NCBI GenBank assembly: GCA_016931995.1
Contig: JAFGDS010000137.1
Location: forward strand, 1-64,000
DNA from: Pirellulales bacterium
GTDB lineage: Bacteria > Planctomycetota > Planctomycetia > Pirellulales > Thermoguttaceae
Length of the DNA stretch: 64,000 nt
Direction of reading: 5' to 3'
Position 1 is the stretch's first letter. Each line of letters starts with the position of its first letter. Shown here piece after piece: positions 8,829 through 17,542 of the stretch. The translations under genes and the position numbers were made by a program. The notes under the pieces were generated by a model. That model was given only the letters and a program-made list of their open reading frames with translations, was not told the origin of the DNA and made no database searches.

Positions 8829-9716
8829 TCACACGCTCGCCCGCTGGGCCAGTTTCGCCCGAAGCGCTGGCTCGGCCGACACGAGCTCCTTGCCGAAGCC
8901 CAGTTCCTTAAGCTCGAAGCCAAGCGCCACGCCGAGCATCTGGGTGAAATAGACGATCGGCATCCGGAAATTCGTCCCGAAAAACCCGTTGACGCGCGAC
9001 TGGTACGCGTCCAGGTTGAGCTGGCACATCGGGCACATGCACAGGATCATGTCGGCCTCGTAGTCCACGGCGCTTTGCAGCAGCCGGCGGATAAGCTCGA
9101 AGGCCTGGGGCTCGCTGATCTGCGTCATGTGGCCGCCGCAACAGTGCGCCTTCACGGGGTAATCGACCACCTCCGCCCCGAGCCACTTGAACAGCTCGTC
9201 CATGTGCAGGGGGTATTCGGTCGAGTCGTCGCCCTTGATGGGGCGGACCACCTGGCAGCCGTAATACGGCGCGACGCGCAAGCCCTCGAGCGAGCGGACC
9301 ACCTTCTCGCGGATCCGCTCTTCGCCGAAGTCCTGGTAGATCACGTCCAGCAGGTGTCGCACCCGCACCCGGCCCGCTTTGTACTTGAGCCCGCCGGCCG
9401 CCAACGCCTCGTTGACCTTGGCGTTTATCGTGGCGTTGTCCTGCATGAGCCGGTCGGTCTTGGCCAGGTTCAGATAGCAGGCGGCGCAGGGGGCCACGAG
9501 CTGGTTCAGCTCCGGAGCGACCAAGGCGAGGTTTCGGGCGACCACGGCGCTGGCGGTGAGCTCGTCCTGGCTGAAAAACTCGGTCGCCCCGCAGCAGTTC
9601 CAGTCGTCCACCTCGACGAGCTTGAAGCCCAGCGCCCGGGCGACCACCTGCGTGGACATCTCGTACGCGGCCGCGTTGCACTCCATCGAGCAACCAGGAT
9701 AGTAGGCGTATTTCAC
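8829..9716 (-). CDS. hdrB: Heterodisulfide reductase-type subunit B
   Basis: A 295-residue protein with the duplicated cysteine-rich CCG domain that holds the unusual [4Fe-4S] catalytic clusters of HdrB. The first set is PGCSMEC, DDWNCCGATEF and APCAACYLNL; the second is YYGCQVVRP, KAHCCGGHM and LCMCPMCQLNL. The start is a GTG (9714-9716) reading VKYAYYPGCSMEC, which overlaps the hdrC stop in a GTGA junction, so translation is coupled. It would reduce a disulfide or another two-electron acceptor; the substrate cannot be read from the sequence. Confidence 0.92.
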   Translation of the reverse strand: MKYAYYPGCSMECNAAAYEMSTQVVARALGFKLVEVDDWNCCGATEFFSQDELTASAVVARNLALVAPELNQLVAPCAACYLNLAKTDRLMQDNATINAKVNEALAAGGLKYKAGRVRVRHLLDVIYQDFGEERIREKVVRSLEGLRVAPYYGCQVVRPIKGDDSTEYPLHMDELFKWLGAEVVDYPVKAHCCGGHMTQISEPQAFELIRRLLQSAVDYEADMILCMCPMCQLNLDAYQSRVNGFFGTNFRMPIVYFTQMLGVALGFELKELGFGKELVSAEPALRAKLAQRASV

Positions 9717-10285
9717 GAGGCTTCTCCCAATTCCCGAGCCTTCTTGATGATCGCCTGGAGCTGGTCCAGATTCTTGATCTTGGTGGGCAACAGCGCCATC
9801 CGGCCCCGCGTGAACATCGACAGGCCCATCGGACCCATCTTCATCATGGCCATCGGCCGGTTGAGCAGGTAGTACCGGCTGGCCAGCCCCAGCTCGAAGC
9901 TCCGCCCGTACTTCTCCAGGATGTCGGTAAACGTCTTGGCCAGCGCCGGGGCGTCCGTGCCGCGGGCCTTGCCCTCGGCTATGGCCAGACGCTTCAGGGC
10001 GTACATGACGTCCGTGATGGGGATGTTTTGCGGGCAGCGGGTCATGCACAGGTAGCACGAGACGCAGTACCACATCGTGTTGGCCGAAAGCACCGCGTCG
10101 CGCTGGTTCGCGTTGATCATGGCGAAGATCGTCCGCGGCGTGTATTGCATGTCGGCGCCGCTCGGGCAGGATCCGCCACAACTACCGCACTGGAGGCAAT
10201 GGACGATGCGTTCGCCGCCCGGCGTGTCCGCGATCACTTCCCGAAGAAAGGCCGAGCCGTGATTCCCCTCGGAGTGGGCTCCCAT
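9713..10285 (-). CDS. hdrC: Heterodisulfide reductase-type subunit C
   Basis: A 190-residue iron-sulfur subunit that relays electrons from HdrA to HdrB. Two 4Fe-4S motifs are visible, CLQCGSCGGSCPSG (near residue 30) and CVSCYLCMTRCPQN (near residue 75), followed by a helical C-terminal region. The start is the ATG at 10283-10285 (MGAHSEGNHG) because it has a good ribosome binding site (GAGGAG 5 bp upstream). It is the first gene of the six-gene operon hdrC-hdrB-hdrA-mvhD-mvhG-mvhA. Confidence 0.92.
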   Translation of the reverse strand: MGAHSEGNHGSAFLREVIADTPGGERIVHCLQCGSCGGSCPSGADMQYTPRTIFAMINANQRDAVLSANTMWYCVSCYLCMTRCPQNIPITDVMYALKRLAIAEGKARGTDAPALAKTFTDILEKYGRSFELGLASRYYLLNRPMAMMKMGPMGLSMFTRGRMALLPTKIKNLDQLQAIIKKARELGEAS

Positions 10286-10843
10286 CGCTTCTCCTCTCGA
10301 CTGTCTACGCTCTGCTATTCCTGGCTTTTGCCAGACGATCCCCCAGACGACCGTCGGGCGGCCAAGTGAAAAAAACCGCGTCCCGCACGTCCTCGTTGAA
10401 GAACCCGGCCCAAGAGGTATCCCCCTTGGGCGAGAGCGGAAAGAGGCGACGCCGACGGCTTGCACGCGGCGGCGTCCAAGCGGGCCGGTGACGAGCCGAA
10501 CCGAAGTCGGTCGATCGCCCGGTCGCAACCCCAGCGTCCGCGGCCGCCGGGCTCCCGTCCCTTGGGACGACAGCCTGCACGGACCACGAAAACGCTCATC
10601 ATCGCCCATGGAAAGAAAGATGTCAAGCGGCGGCACGCGACTGGCCAATGGTGGGCCCCGAGACGTAGGGTGGGGCACACCTGCCCCACCGCCACTGCCT
10701 TGGATGATGGTGGGGCAAGTGTGCCCCACCCTATGGTCTGTGCCGCGGCCGGCCGTTGACAGATCGTGGGCATCTCCTCAGAATGGGGTAGTACAATCAC
10801 GCTTCATGGTGGAACACGCGTCCACGTTCAGGACGAGTCCAGG
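10286..10843. other. Divergent intergenic region upstream of the hdr-mvh operon
   Basis: This 558-bp gap separates the divergently transcribed hdrC and the exported protein gene at 10844. I see no gene in it. 10666-10733 is an inverted repeat described separately. The rest (about 10300-10640) is GC-rich without a recognisable riboswitch or a clear sigma-70 promoter, although the promoter of the hydrogenase operon must lie here. Confidence 0.5.
10666..10733. repeat. Inverted repeat of the GTGGGGCAC type
   Basis: Two inverted arms, TAGGGTGGGGCACACCTGCC at 10666 onward and its near-complement ending CCCCACCCTA at 10733, enclose about 18 bp. It is a dispersed palindrome in the divergent region upstream of hdrC. 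Confidence 0.7.
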
Positions 10844-12400
10844 ATGAATGCGGTCCCGGAACCCGCTTCTTCCGTCGCGGCAACGCCCGGCAAGAGGCGT
10901 CGATGGCGGCGTCGGTTGGCCGTGCTGGCCGTCGCGATGCTCGTGGCCGTGCTGGCCGCGTGGGGGTATCGCTGGTCGCAGCGGCGGCCCTTGCTGGTCG
11001 AGCCGACCGACTTCCCGCTTCGGCCCGTGGCCCTTTTTGAGTCCGTGCCCAGGGGCGGATGGGCCTCCTTTCTCTTCCGCGGCCATTGCCGCGGCGCCGA
11101 TTCATTGCCTGGGGACCGTGATCCCGACACGCGCTATCCCGAGTTGGCGTCGGATCGACCGCTCTTCGGCGTGCTCTTCGGTCGCGGCCAGGACCACTTC
11201 GGCGTGCTCTTCGGCGCGGGCGCGTACCGACCCGGCGAGGCGCCCGACGAGGATGGTCTGGCCGCCATGGCGTTTGTCGTCGATGAGAGCGGGGGCCCTG
11301 GCGCCGGCTACGACCGGCTCTTTCTCGACCTGGATCGCGACAGCGACCTGGCCGACGAAGAGCCGCTTCGCCTCTGGAAAAACCATCCGGCTCTGCCCAA
11401 ACGGATGACCGGCAAGGGCTGCGTGATCTTCGAGCCGTTCCGGACGGAGCGGCTCCGACGTGGCGAAGAGGCGGGCGAAAGCGCGCCTGCGGGCGAACCG
11501 GCCACCATGGAGCTGGTCCCGCGTCTGGAGATCCCGGAGTTTTTCCTGGACCCCGCGCAGGCGGCCGAGTTCGAACGGCCGATCTTCGGTTCCCTCTTCT
11601 TCATTCCGACCGAGGCCCGCGCGGGCACAATCCAGATCGGCCGATCGCTGTACGATTTCTATTGCGCGCAAGAGCAGGGTCTTAACGGGCGGTATTCGGC
11701 CCGCACGATCGAGGCCGTCGCGCGTCGCCGCGACGAGTGGCCCTTCGCGCAGCTTCGCAACTGCAATCTCGGACAGTGGAACTTCGTGGACGGCCTGGAC
11801 TACCGACTGTCGATCTCGCCCGAGGGAGACCGGCTTCGCGTCGCGCCCTACGAGGGCGCGTACGGGACGTTCGAGATCGTGCTGGACGGGGCCGAGAAGG
11901 TCGACAAGCTGGAGATCGACGTTGCCTGGGAAGGCGAGGAGATATCGATGGGCTCCGAGGGCCGGGCCTGCTCCGTGTCGCTGGGCCCCCAGGCGCGGTG
12001 GAGCTGCCGCGTGCCCGCCGGCGAGTACAAGTGCCGGGCTTTCTTCGACGTCGTCAGTGACGGGGTCAGTCTGAAGCTGTGGCGGGGTCTGCCGGGCCAG
12101 ATGTTGAGAGACTCGCCGGAGCCGTACGACTGGCGGGGCGACCCGGTGGTGGTGCGGCCCGGCGAGACGACCGTCTGGACGGCCCCGCTGCTTTCGGCCA
12201 AGCCGAGCGTCTACTTCGAGCGACATCCGAAGGACATGATCCTCGCGCCTGGCGAGACGGCCTTCTTGATACCGTCCGTGGTCCTGCCCGAGGTGGGCTA
12301 CGAGATGGGCTGGATCCGGGGCGTGGCTGCCTTGCCCCTGCTCACACTTTGGGATGCGTCCGGCCAGGTGGTGGCCAGCCAGACGCTGGAGTATGGATGA
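10844..12400 (+). CDS. Membrane-anchored or exported protein of unknown function, ended by an in-frame TGA
   Basis: A 518-residue protein with a cationic N-terminus (GKRRRWRRR) followed by one hydrophobic segment (LAVLAVAMLVAVLAAWGY), so it is a signal-anchored envelope protein. The remainder is a large extracytoplasmic region rich in beta-type sequence, with no catalytic motif I recognise. The ATG at 10844 was chosen because the signal-anchor follows it at once. The TGA at 12398-12400 is followed, in the same frame, by about 59 further sense codons that keep the same codon bias and protein-like character, up to a TGA at 12578-12580. The intact ancestral protein was therefore probably 578 residues; see the separate entry. 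Confidence 0.7.
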   Translation: MNAVPEPASSVAATPGKRRRWRRRLAVLAVAMLVAVLAAWGYRWSQRRPLLVEPTDFPLRPVALFESVPRGGWASFLFRGHCRGADSLPGDRDPDTRYPELASDRPLFGVLFGRGQDHFGVLFGAGAYRPGEAPDEDGLAAMAFVVDESGGPGAGYDRLFLDLDRDSDLADEEPLRLWKNHPALPKRMTGKGCVIFEPFRTERLRRGEEAGESAPAGEPATMELVPRLEIPEFFLDPAQAAEFERPIFGSLFFIPTEARAGTIQIGRSLYDFYCAQEQGLNGRYSARTIEAVARRRDEWPFAQLRNCNLGQWNFVDGLDYRLSISPEGDRLRVAPYEGAYGTFEIVLDGAEKVDKLEIDVAWEGEEISMGSEGRACSVSLGPQARWSCRVPAGEYKCRAFFDVVSDGVSLKLWRGLPGQMLRDSPEPYDWRGDPVVVRPGETTVWTAPLLSAKPSVYFERHPKDMILAPGETAFLIPSVVLPEVGYEMGWIRGVAALPLLTLWDASGQVVASQTLEYG

Positions 12401-12580
12401 GGCGGCTTCCGCGAGTACTCGTGGCGAGTACCGGACGATCTCGAATTCGGCGGGAAGACGGAACTGGTGTACACGGCCACGTTCGTGGTCGAGTCGGGCC
12501 CGATCTACGGCCGGATCGAGGGGAGCTGCCCCATCGTGATCCGTCGGGCCGCGGCGGGCTCGGGGCCCAAGATCCCATGA
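12401..12580 (+). other. In-frame continuation of the preceding gene after a TGA codon
   Basis: Read in the same frame as 10844-12400, this stretch gives GGFREYSWRVPDDLEFGGKT, then a beta-rich sequence including ELVYTATFVVESGPIYG and an end at IVIRRAAAGSGPKIP. It is free of stops and uses codons like its neighbours. It looks like the true C-terminus of the gene, cut off by one nonsense substitution (or a sequencing error), not by a frameshift. There is no sign of a SECIS-like element that would support selenocysteine. Confidence 0.6.
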
Positions 12581-12598
12581 GGTCGCCCGGCGCGGGGT

Positions 12599-12663
12599 GT
12601 GCCACGGGCTTTGCCAGTGCCGTGCCATGGCCGATAATCTCGCACTGGCGGAGCCCGTGGCAC
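12599..12663. repeat. Paired CACTGGC-family palindromes
   Basis: Two divergent copies of the dispersed palindrome (GTGCCACGGGCTTTGCCAGT at 12599 and GCACTGGCGGAGCCCGTGGC at 12642) lie in inverted orientation about 20 bp apart, between the exported protein gene and hisF. Confidence 0.75.
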
Positions 12664-12815
12664 GCAATCGCCGGGCCCGGCCGTGCCCCAATCCCTGGGC
12701 AATTGGGGAGTTGACCCTTCGGGGTCGCCAATTTACAGTAAAGGTTTGGAGTTCGAGGGACTAGCCACCCATCCGGATCGGGTTGGCCCACCCGACTATT
12801 AGACGATAGGCGTCG

Positions 12816-13583
12816 ATGCTCTGCAAACGCGTGATTCCTTGCCTGGACGTCGACAAGGGTCGCGTGGTGAAGGGGACGAATTTTCTGAACCTTCGGGACG
12901 CGGGCGACCCGGTCGAGGTGGCCGCCCGCTACGAGGCGGAGGGGGCCGACGAGTTGGTGTTCCTCGACATCACGGCCAGCCACGAGGGCCGGGATATCCT
13001 GCTCGACGTGGTCCGCCGCACGGCCGAGGTGGTTTTCATGCCCTTGACCGTGGGGGGGGGAATCCGGACGATTGACGACATAAGGGCGCTTCTTCAGGCG
13101 GGCAGCGACAAGGTATCGATCAACTCGGCCGCGTGCCGCGATCCCGATTTCGTTTGCCGGGCCGCCCGGCGGTTTGGCAGCCAGTGCATCGTGGTGAACA
13201 TCGACCCGAAACGCGTGACGCGAGACGGCAAGGAGTTCTGGGAGGTTCACGTCAACGGGGGCCGCGTGGGCACGGGCCGGGAGGTCGTGGCCTGGGCTTG
13301 CGAGGTCGAGTCGCTGGGGGCCGGCGAGATCGTGTTGACGTCGATGGACGCCGATGGCACGCGGGACGGCTACGACATCGAGATCACCCGCGCCGTGACC
13401 GCCGCCGTGACGATCCCGGTGGTGGCCAGCGGCGGGGCCGGCCGGCCGGAGCACCTGGCCGAGGCGATCCTTTCGGGTGGAGCGGACGCGGCCCTCGCGG
13501 CCAGCATTTTTCACTTTGGGCAGTACACGATTCGCGAGACAAAACAGGTTATGCGGGACCGCGGGATCCCCGTGCGGCTGTAG
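12816..13583 (+). CDS. hisF: Imidazole glycerol phosphate synthase cyclase subunit
   Basis: HisF, 255 residues, the usual family length. With HisH it converts PRFAR and ammonia into imidazole glycerol phosphate and AICAR in histidine biosynthesis. The (beta/alpha)8 barrel signatures are clear: [16 protein letters not shown] with the catalytic aspartate at the N-terminus, [37 protein letters not shown] carrying the second catalytic aspartate, and VVASGGAG near the phosphate site. It stands alone here; hisH and other his genes are not nearby, so the pathway genes appear dispersed. Confidence 0.96.
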   Translation: MLCKRVIPCLDVDKGRVVKGTNFLNLRDAGDPVEVAARYEAEGADELVFLDITASHEGRDILLDVVRRTAEVVFMPLTVGGGIRTIDDIRALLQAGSDKVSINSAACRDPDFVCRAARRFGSQCIVVNIDPKRVTRDGKEFWEVHVNGGRVGTGREVVAWACEVESLGAGEIVLTSMDADGTRDGYDIEITRAVTAAVTIPVVASGGAGRPEHLAEAILSGGADAALAASIFHFGQYTIRETKQVMRDRGIPVRL

Positions 13584-13617
13584 GGCGTCGCGTCGGATTG
13601 TTGTCGAGGAGAGCGCC

Positions 13618-14823
13618 ATGTCGTTGTCTTCCCTGTCGTCGTTGTCGTCGGCCTCCGCGGCGGGACCCCCCATGAAGCCGCTGACCGCGGAAGGGGACAA
13701 GGCGCGGTTCCTCGACCGCGACAAGGAATTCGAGATCAACAAGCTGTTCCGCGCCCTGGTGAAGCTGGAAGGAAGCGACCTGCACCTGAAGGTGGGGCTG
13801 CCGCCGTACGTCCGCGTGGCCGGCGTCCTGCGGCCGCTCAACCGCGGTCCCATCCCCGACGACGAGATGGTCCGCATGATCTTCCCCCTGTTTAACGAGC
13901 GGACGCGGCGGATCTTCGACGAGGACGGCGGGACCGACTTCGCCCACGCCGTCAACGTGGACGGCAAGACGTGGCGGTTCCGCGTTAACGTCCTTACGCA
14001 GATGGACCACGTCGGCATGGTCGCCCGGCGCGTGAATAACTGGATCCCGAACTTCGAGGAACTTTATCTTCCGCCGGGTTTGGAGCGGCTCTGCACGTTC
14101 TATCAGGGCATGATCCTATTGGCGGGGGTGACTGGCTCGGGCAAGACGACCACCATCGCCTCGATGCTCAACTGGGTCAACCGGCACTACGCCAAGCACA
14201 TCCTCACGCTCGAGGACCCGATCGAATTCACGTTCACGGAGGAGAAGAGCCTCATCAACCAGCGCGAAATCGGCATGGACGTGAAGGACTTCATGACCGG
14301 CATGAAGCACGCCGTGCGCGAGGACCCGGACGTGATGCTCGTCGGCGAGATGCGCGACCGCGAGACGTTCGAGACGGCGATCCAGGCGGCGGAGACGGGC
14401 CACCTCGTGTTCGGCACGATCCACGCCTCGACCTCGCCGAGCACGATCGGCCGCATCCTCGACCTCTTCCCGTCGGACTTGCACCAGGCGATCCGCAGCG
14501 CGCTGGCGTTCAACATGAAGGCGATCATCGCGCAGAAGCTTTTGCCGTCGATCAAGGAAGGCGTGCCGCGCGTGCCGACCGTCGAGATCATGACGTTCAA
14601 TCCCACCGTCCGGAAGCTCGTTCTGGAAGGCAACGACGAGAAGCTACCCGACGCCATCCGCCTCGCGGCGGAGGAAGGCATGCAGGACTTCACGATGAGC
14701 CTGAAGAGCCTGGTCGAACGCGATTTGATCGACCGGGCGACCGCGTTTGAAGTGGCCCCCAACCCCGAATCCCTCAAGATGGCGCTGAAGGGCATTTCCG
14801 TCAGCGATTCCGGAATGCTTTAA
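13618..14823 (+). CDS. pilT: PilT-like type IV pilus retraction ATPase
   Basis: A 401-residue hexameric secretion-type ATPase of the PilT/VirB11 group. The N-terminal PAS-like part reads GSDLHLKVGLPPYVRVAG. The Walker A box GVTGSGKTTT is near residue 170, and the Asp box and Walker B follow (LTLEDPIEFTF; DPDVMLVGEMRD). The His box HLVFGTIHAS is present. The start at 13618 follows a GAGGAGAG ribosome binding site and a short Ser-rich N-terminus. Its TAA stop shares a base with the ATG of the next gene (TAATG), so the two are coupled. Confidence 0.9.
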   Translation: MSLSSLSSLSSASAAGPPMKPLTAEGDKARFLDRDKEFEINKLFRALVKLEGSDLHLKVGLPPYVRVAGVLRPLNRGPIPDDEMVRMIFPLFNERTRRIFDEDGGTDFAHAVNVDGKTWRFRVNVLTQMDHVGMVARRVNNWIPNFEELYLPPGLERLCTFYQGMILLAGVTGSGKTTTIASMLNWVNRHYAKHILTLEDPIEFTFTEEKSLINQREIGMDVKDFMTGMKHAVREDPDVMLVGEMRDRETFETAIQAAETGHLVFGTIHASTSPSTIGRILDLFPSDLHQAIRSALAFNMKAIIAQKLLPSIKEGVPRVPTVEIMTFNPTVRKLVLEGNDEKLPDAIRLAAEEGMQDFTMSLKSLVERDLIDRATAFEVAPNPESLKMALKGISVSDSGML

Positions 14824-16625
14824 TGGCTCGATTGTTTGTTGCATTGATGCTCGCGGCGACCCTCGCCCTGGCGTGGGCCGACGCCGCGCAGGCGCGGCCG
14901 GGCGGGTTGCCCGCGGGAGGCCCGCTGGCCGTCTCGGCGCTCGACTCCGCCGCCGTCCTGGCCCAGGCCGCGTTTACCCGCGGGACCGGGTTTTACGTGA
15001 GCTGGCCCAAAATCCTCGCCTGCTGGCTGCTTTTCATCCTCTGGGTGCATACGACCAACTGGGTCAGCACCGACGGCCAGGAGATGCACCTGCAGCACGT
15101 CCGGTGGAACCCCATTGTCTTCGGGGTGTTCATGGGTTTCTTCGTGCTGGCGTGGCTATTGCCGTGGTTCTGGCTGGGCTTTCCACTGCTGGTGGTCGCG
15201 TATATCGTCCCGCTGACCACCTACGTCATCTACCGCAATCAGAACGTTCCGCTCGACCAGTGCGTGCTCACGCCGGCGCACCTGCGTTACTGGTTCGGCA
15301 CCCGGCTGAACAAGCTGGGCATGAACGTCGAGGTGGAGAAGAAGGCCGAGTGGGAGATTGGTCCGCCCGTGAAGCTGGACGCCGTGGGCGCGGCCTCCGA
15401 TCGCGACGATCGGGCGCACCTGCTGGCCGCGCGGCAGTCGGCCGGTTTCAACGAATCGCGGGGGCTCCTGGCCACGGCTCTGTCGCGCCGGGCGACGGCG
15501 CTCATGCTCGAATACACCCAGGAGCAGGTCGGCGTGCGCTACATGATCGACGGCGTCTGGCACAACGACGAACCCCGCGACCGCGAGACGTGCGACCCCG
15601 TCCTCGAGTCGCTCAAGACCCTAAGCGGCCTGAATCCCCAAGAGCGTCAGGCGAAACAAAACGGCCTCTTCCTGGTCAACTACGACAACATTGACTACCA
15701 GACCTCGATCACGTCGCAGGGGACGTCGACCGGCGAGCGGGTGGTGTTGCAGCTCGAGGAAAAGAAGGTTCATTTCAAAACGCTCGACGACCTGGGCATG
15801 CGCCCGAAGATGCAGGAGCAGATTCTCGAGATCCTCAACCGGAAGGAGGGTTTCGTGATTCTCTCGGCCATGCCGGCCTCGGGATTGCGGAGCACGACGA
15901 ACGTCGTATTGCAGAAGACCGACCGTTTCACGCGCGAGTTCATGGCCCTGGAGGATGAAGCCAACCCGTACGAGAAGGTCGAGAACGTGCCGGTGACGAC
16001 CTTCCAGCAGGGCGAGAACGCGCCGGAGGACAAGCGGCTGGACAAGGTGATGATCAAGATGTTCCGGATGGAGCCGGACGTGATCGTGATGCGCGATCTG
16101 GTCAACGCCACCGCGGTCAACATGCTCTGCGAGGAGCAGCAGAACGACCACCGGCTGATCGTCGGGACCGTTCGCGCGAAGGACTGCATCGAGGCGCTGT
16201 TTCGGGTGCTTGCGCTCAAGGCGCCGCCGAAGACGTTCGCCCGGAGCATCACGGCCGTGCTCAACCAGCGGCTGATCCGCCGGCTATGCGACTCGTGCAA
16301 GGAGGCGTACGCGCCAACGCCGCAGGTGCTCCAGCAATTGGGGATTCCGCCGGGGCGCGTCCAGGCGTTCTGCCGCCCGCCGCAGGAGCCGCAAGAGGTT
16401 TGCCCCGCGTGCAACGGGATTGGCTATCGTGGGCGGACGGCGATTTTCGAGTTGCTGGTGGTCGACGACGGCGTCCGTAAGGCCCTGGCCAGCGGCGCGA
16501 AGATGGAGGAGGTGCGGCTGGCCGCGCGCAAGGCCGGCATGCAGAGCCTTCAGGCCGAAGGCGTGGTTCTCGTGGCCAAAGGCGTCACGTCGCTGCCCGA
16601 GTTGATGCGCGTGATGAAACAATAA
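14823..16625 (+). CDS. GspE/PilB-like protein with membrane segments and degenerate ATPase motifs
   Basis: A 600-residue homologue of type II secretion/type IV pilus assembly ATPases, coupled to pilT. Unlike classical PilB it begins with a hydrophobic leader (MARLFVALMLAATLALAWADA) and two or three membrane-spanning stretches between about residues 55 and 140. The ATPase-like domain follows, but the P-loop position near residue 348 reads SAMPASGLRSTTN, lacking the invariant lysine. The Walker B region reads DVIVMRDLVN instead of the acidic IGEIRD form. The zinc tetracysteine of the family is kept (CDSCKEAY and CPACNGIGYRGR). It may be a structural or regulatory partner of PilT, not an active motor. 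Confidence 0.8.
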   Translation: MARLFVALMLAATLALAWADAAQARPGGLPAGGPLAVSALDSAAVLAQAAFTRGTGFYVSWPKILACWLLFILWVHTTNWVSTDGQEMHLQHVRWNPIVFGVFMGFFVLAWLLPWFWLGFPLLVVAYIVPLTTYVIYRNQNVPLDQCVLTPAHLRYWFGTRLNKLGMNVEVEKKAEWEIGPPVKLDAVGAASDRDDRAHLLAARQSAGFNESRGLLATALSRRATALMLEYTQEQVGVRYMIDGVWHNDEPRDRETCDPVLESLKTLSGLNPQERQAKQNGLFLVNYDNIDYQTSITSQGTSTGERVVLQLEEKKVHFKTLDDLGMRPKMQEQILEILNRKEGFVILSAMPASGLRSTTNVVLQKTDRFTREFMALEDEANPYEKVENVPVTTFQQGENAPEDKRLDKVMIKMFRMEPDVIVMRDLVNATAVNMLCEEQQNDHRLIVGTVRAKDCIEALFRVLALKAPPKTFARSITAVLNQRLIRRLCDSCKEAYAPTPQVLQQLGIPPGRVQAFCRPPQEPQEVCPACNGIGYRGRTAIFELLVVDDGVRKALASGAKMEEVRLAARKAGMQSLQAEGVVLVAKGVTSLPELMRVMKQ

Positions 16626-16643
16626 GCCCGCCGGGTTGAGATC

Positions 16644-17267
16644 ATGTCCACCATTTTCACCGTGCTTTTATTCGTGGTCTTTCTTGCCGTGGTGGCGAGC
16701 CTGTACACGGAGGGGATGTGGGGCAACGCCCTGCGGCTGGTCGAGGTGACCACGTCGGCCCTGTTGGCCACCAACTTCTTCGAGCCGTTGGCCCGTTGGG
16801 TCGAAGGCTGGAGCAGCACGATGGCCAGTTACACGTACGTGTGGGATTACCTTGCCCTTTGGGTTCTGTTCGCCGCGTCCATGGTGGTGCTGCGGGGTAT
16901 AAGCGACTTCCTCTGCCACGTGAAGGTGCGTTTTCTGAAGATCGCGGATCAGGTGGGCAGCATCCTGTTTTCGTGCCTGACCGCGCTGGTGGTCGTCGGC
17001 TTCGTGACGTTTTCGCTGCACACGGCCCCGCTGGCGAAGAACTTCATGTGGGGCGGATTCACCTCGGATCCGAGCCAGAAGATGATGTTGGGCCTGGGGC
17101 CGGATCGGATCTGGATGGCCCTGGTGCGCCAGCTCTCCGAAGGCGCGTTTGCCTGCCGATCGCCCCGGCCTTTTCCCGCGGACGAGTACCGAGCGAGCTA
17201 CGAGCAACGCCGCGGCGAAATCGAGAAACACGTCAAGGACACGAACGCCATCCGCGTGGGCGGGTGA
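16644..17267 (+). CDS. CvpA-like multi-pass membrane protein
   Basis: A 207-residue protein with four hydrophobic segments in the first 135 residues (for example IFTVLLFVVFLAVVASLY, YLALWVLFAASMVVL and GSILFSCLTALVVVGFVTF), in the layout of CvpA family proteins. A hydrophilic C-terminal tail follows. It begins 18 bp after the GspE-like gene and probably belongs to the same transcript as pilT. The family link is by pattern only; a role in envelope function is inferred. Confidence 0.65.
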   Translation: MSTIFTVLLFVVFLAVVASLYTEGMWGNALRLVEVTTSALLATNFFEPLARWVEGWSSTMASYTYVWDYLALWVLFAASMVVLRGISDFLCHVKVRFLKIADQVGSILFSCLTALVVVGFVTFSLHTAPLAKNFMWGGFTSDPSQKMMLGLGPDRIWMALVRQLSEGAFACRSPRPFPADEYRASYEQRRGEIEKHVKDTNAIRVGG

Positions 17268-17285
17268 AGGAGCGCAATACCATTC

Positions 17286-17365
17286 CCCTCCGCGCCTTTG
17301 CGTCTCCGCGCGAGATCAAAAACGCACGAGAGCGCTCGCGCGGAGACGCAAAGGCGCGGAAAGGG
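17286..17365. repeat. Inverted repeat of the CGCGGAGACGCAAAGGCGCG type
   Basis: 17286-17314 and 17335-17365 are inverted copies, arms about 27 bp, with a 20-bp loop. It follows the CvpA-like gene directly and would form a strong hairpin. It is a dispersed repeat, not a classical terminator, since no T-run follows. Confidence 0.75.
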
Positions 17366-17427
17366 AGTTCCGGCTCGGATGGCGCCCGAAACGACAAGGT
17401 GGAGAGATAAGGGACCGGTATTTGTCC

Positions 17428-17499
17428 GCACTGGCGGAGCCAGTGGCACGCGCACGGAAACAGTGACACACGCAGGCGGCTCGGCGGGAGCCTCGCCCT
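17428..17499. repeat. CACTGGC-family palindrome followed by CTCGGCGGGAGCCTCGCCCT repeat
   Basis: 17428-17449 matches the dispersed CACTGGC palindrome. 17478-17499 is a copy of a second family, CTCGGCGGGAGCCTCGCCCT, also present at 39568-39590 and 54847-54868. Both lie in the gap before the next gene. Confidence 0.75.
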
Positions 17500-17542
17500 T
17501 CCGGAAACGCAACCCCAACACATCCTTCCCCCAAGGACGTTC

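Noticed and set aside
12398-12400. TGA as selenocysteine
   Set aside because: No SECIS-like hairpin is evident after the codon and the protein has no selenoprotein family signature.
11102-12691. Long minus-strand frame opposite the exported protein gene
   Set aside because: Antisense shadow with no recognisable domain; the plus-strand frame has a signal-anchor and normal composition.
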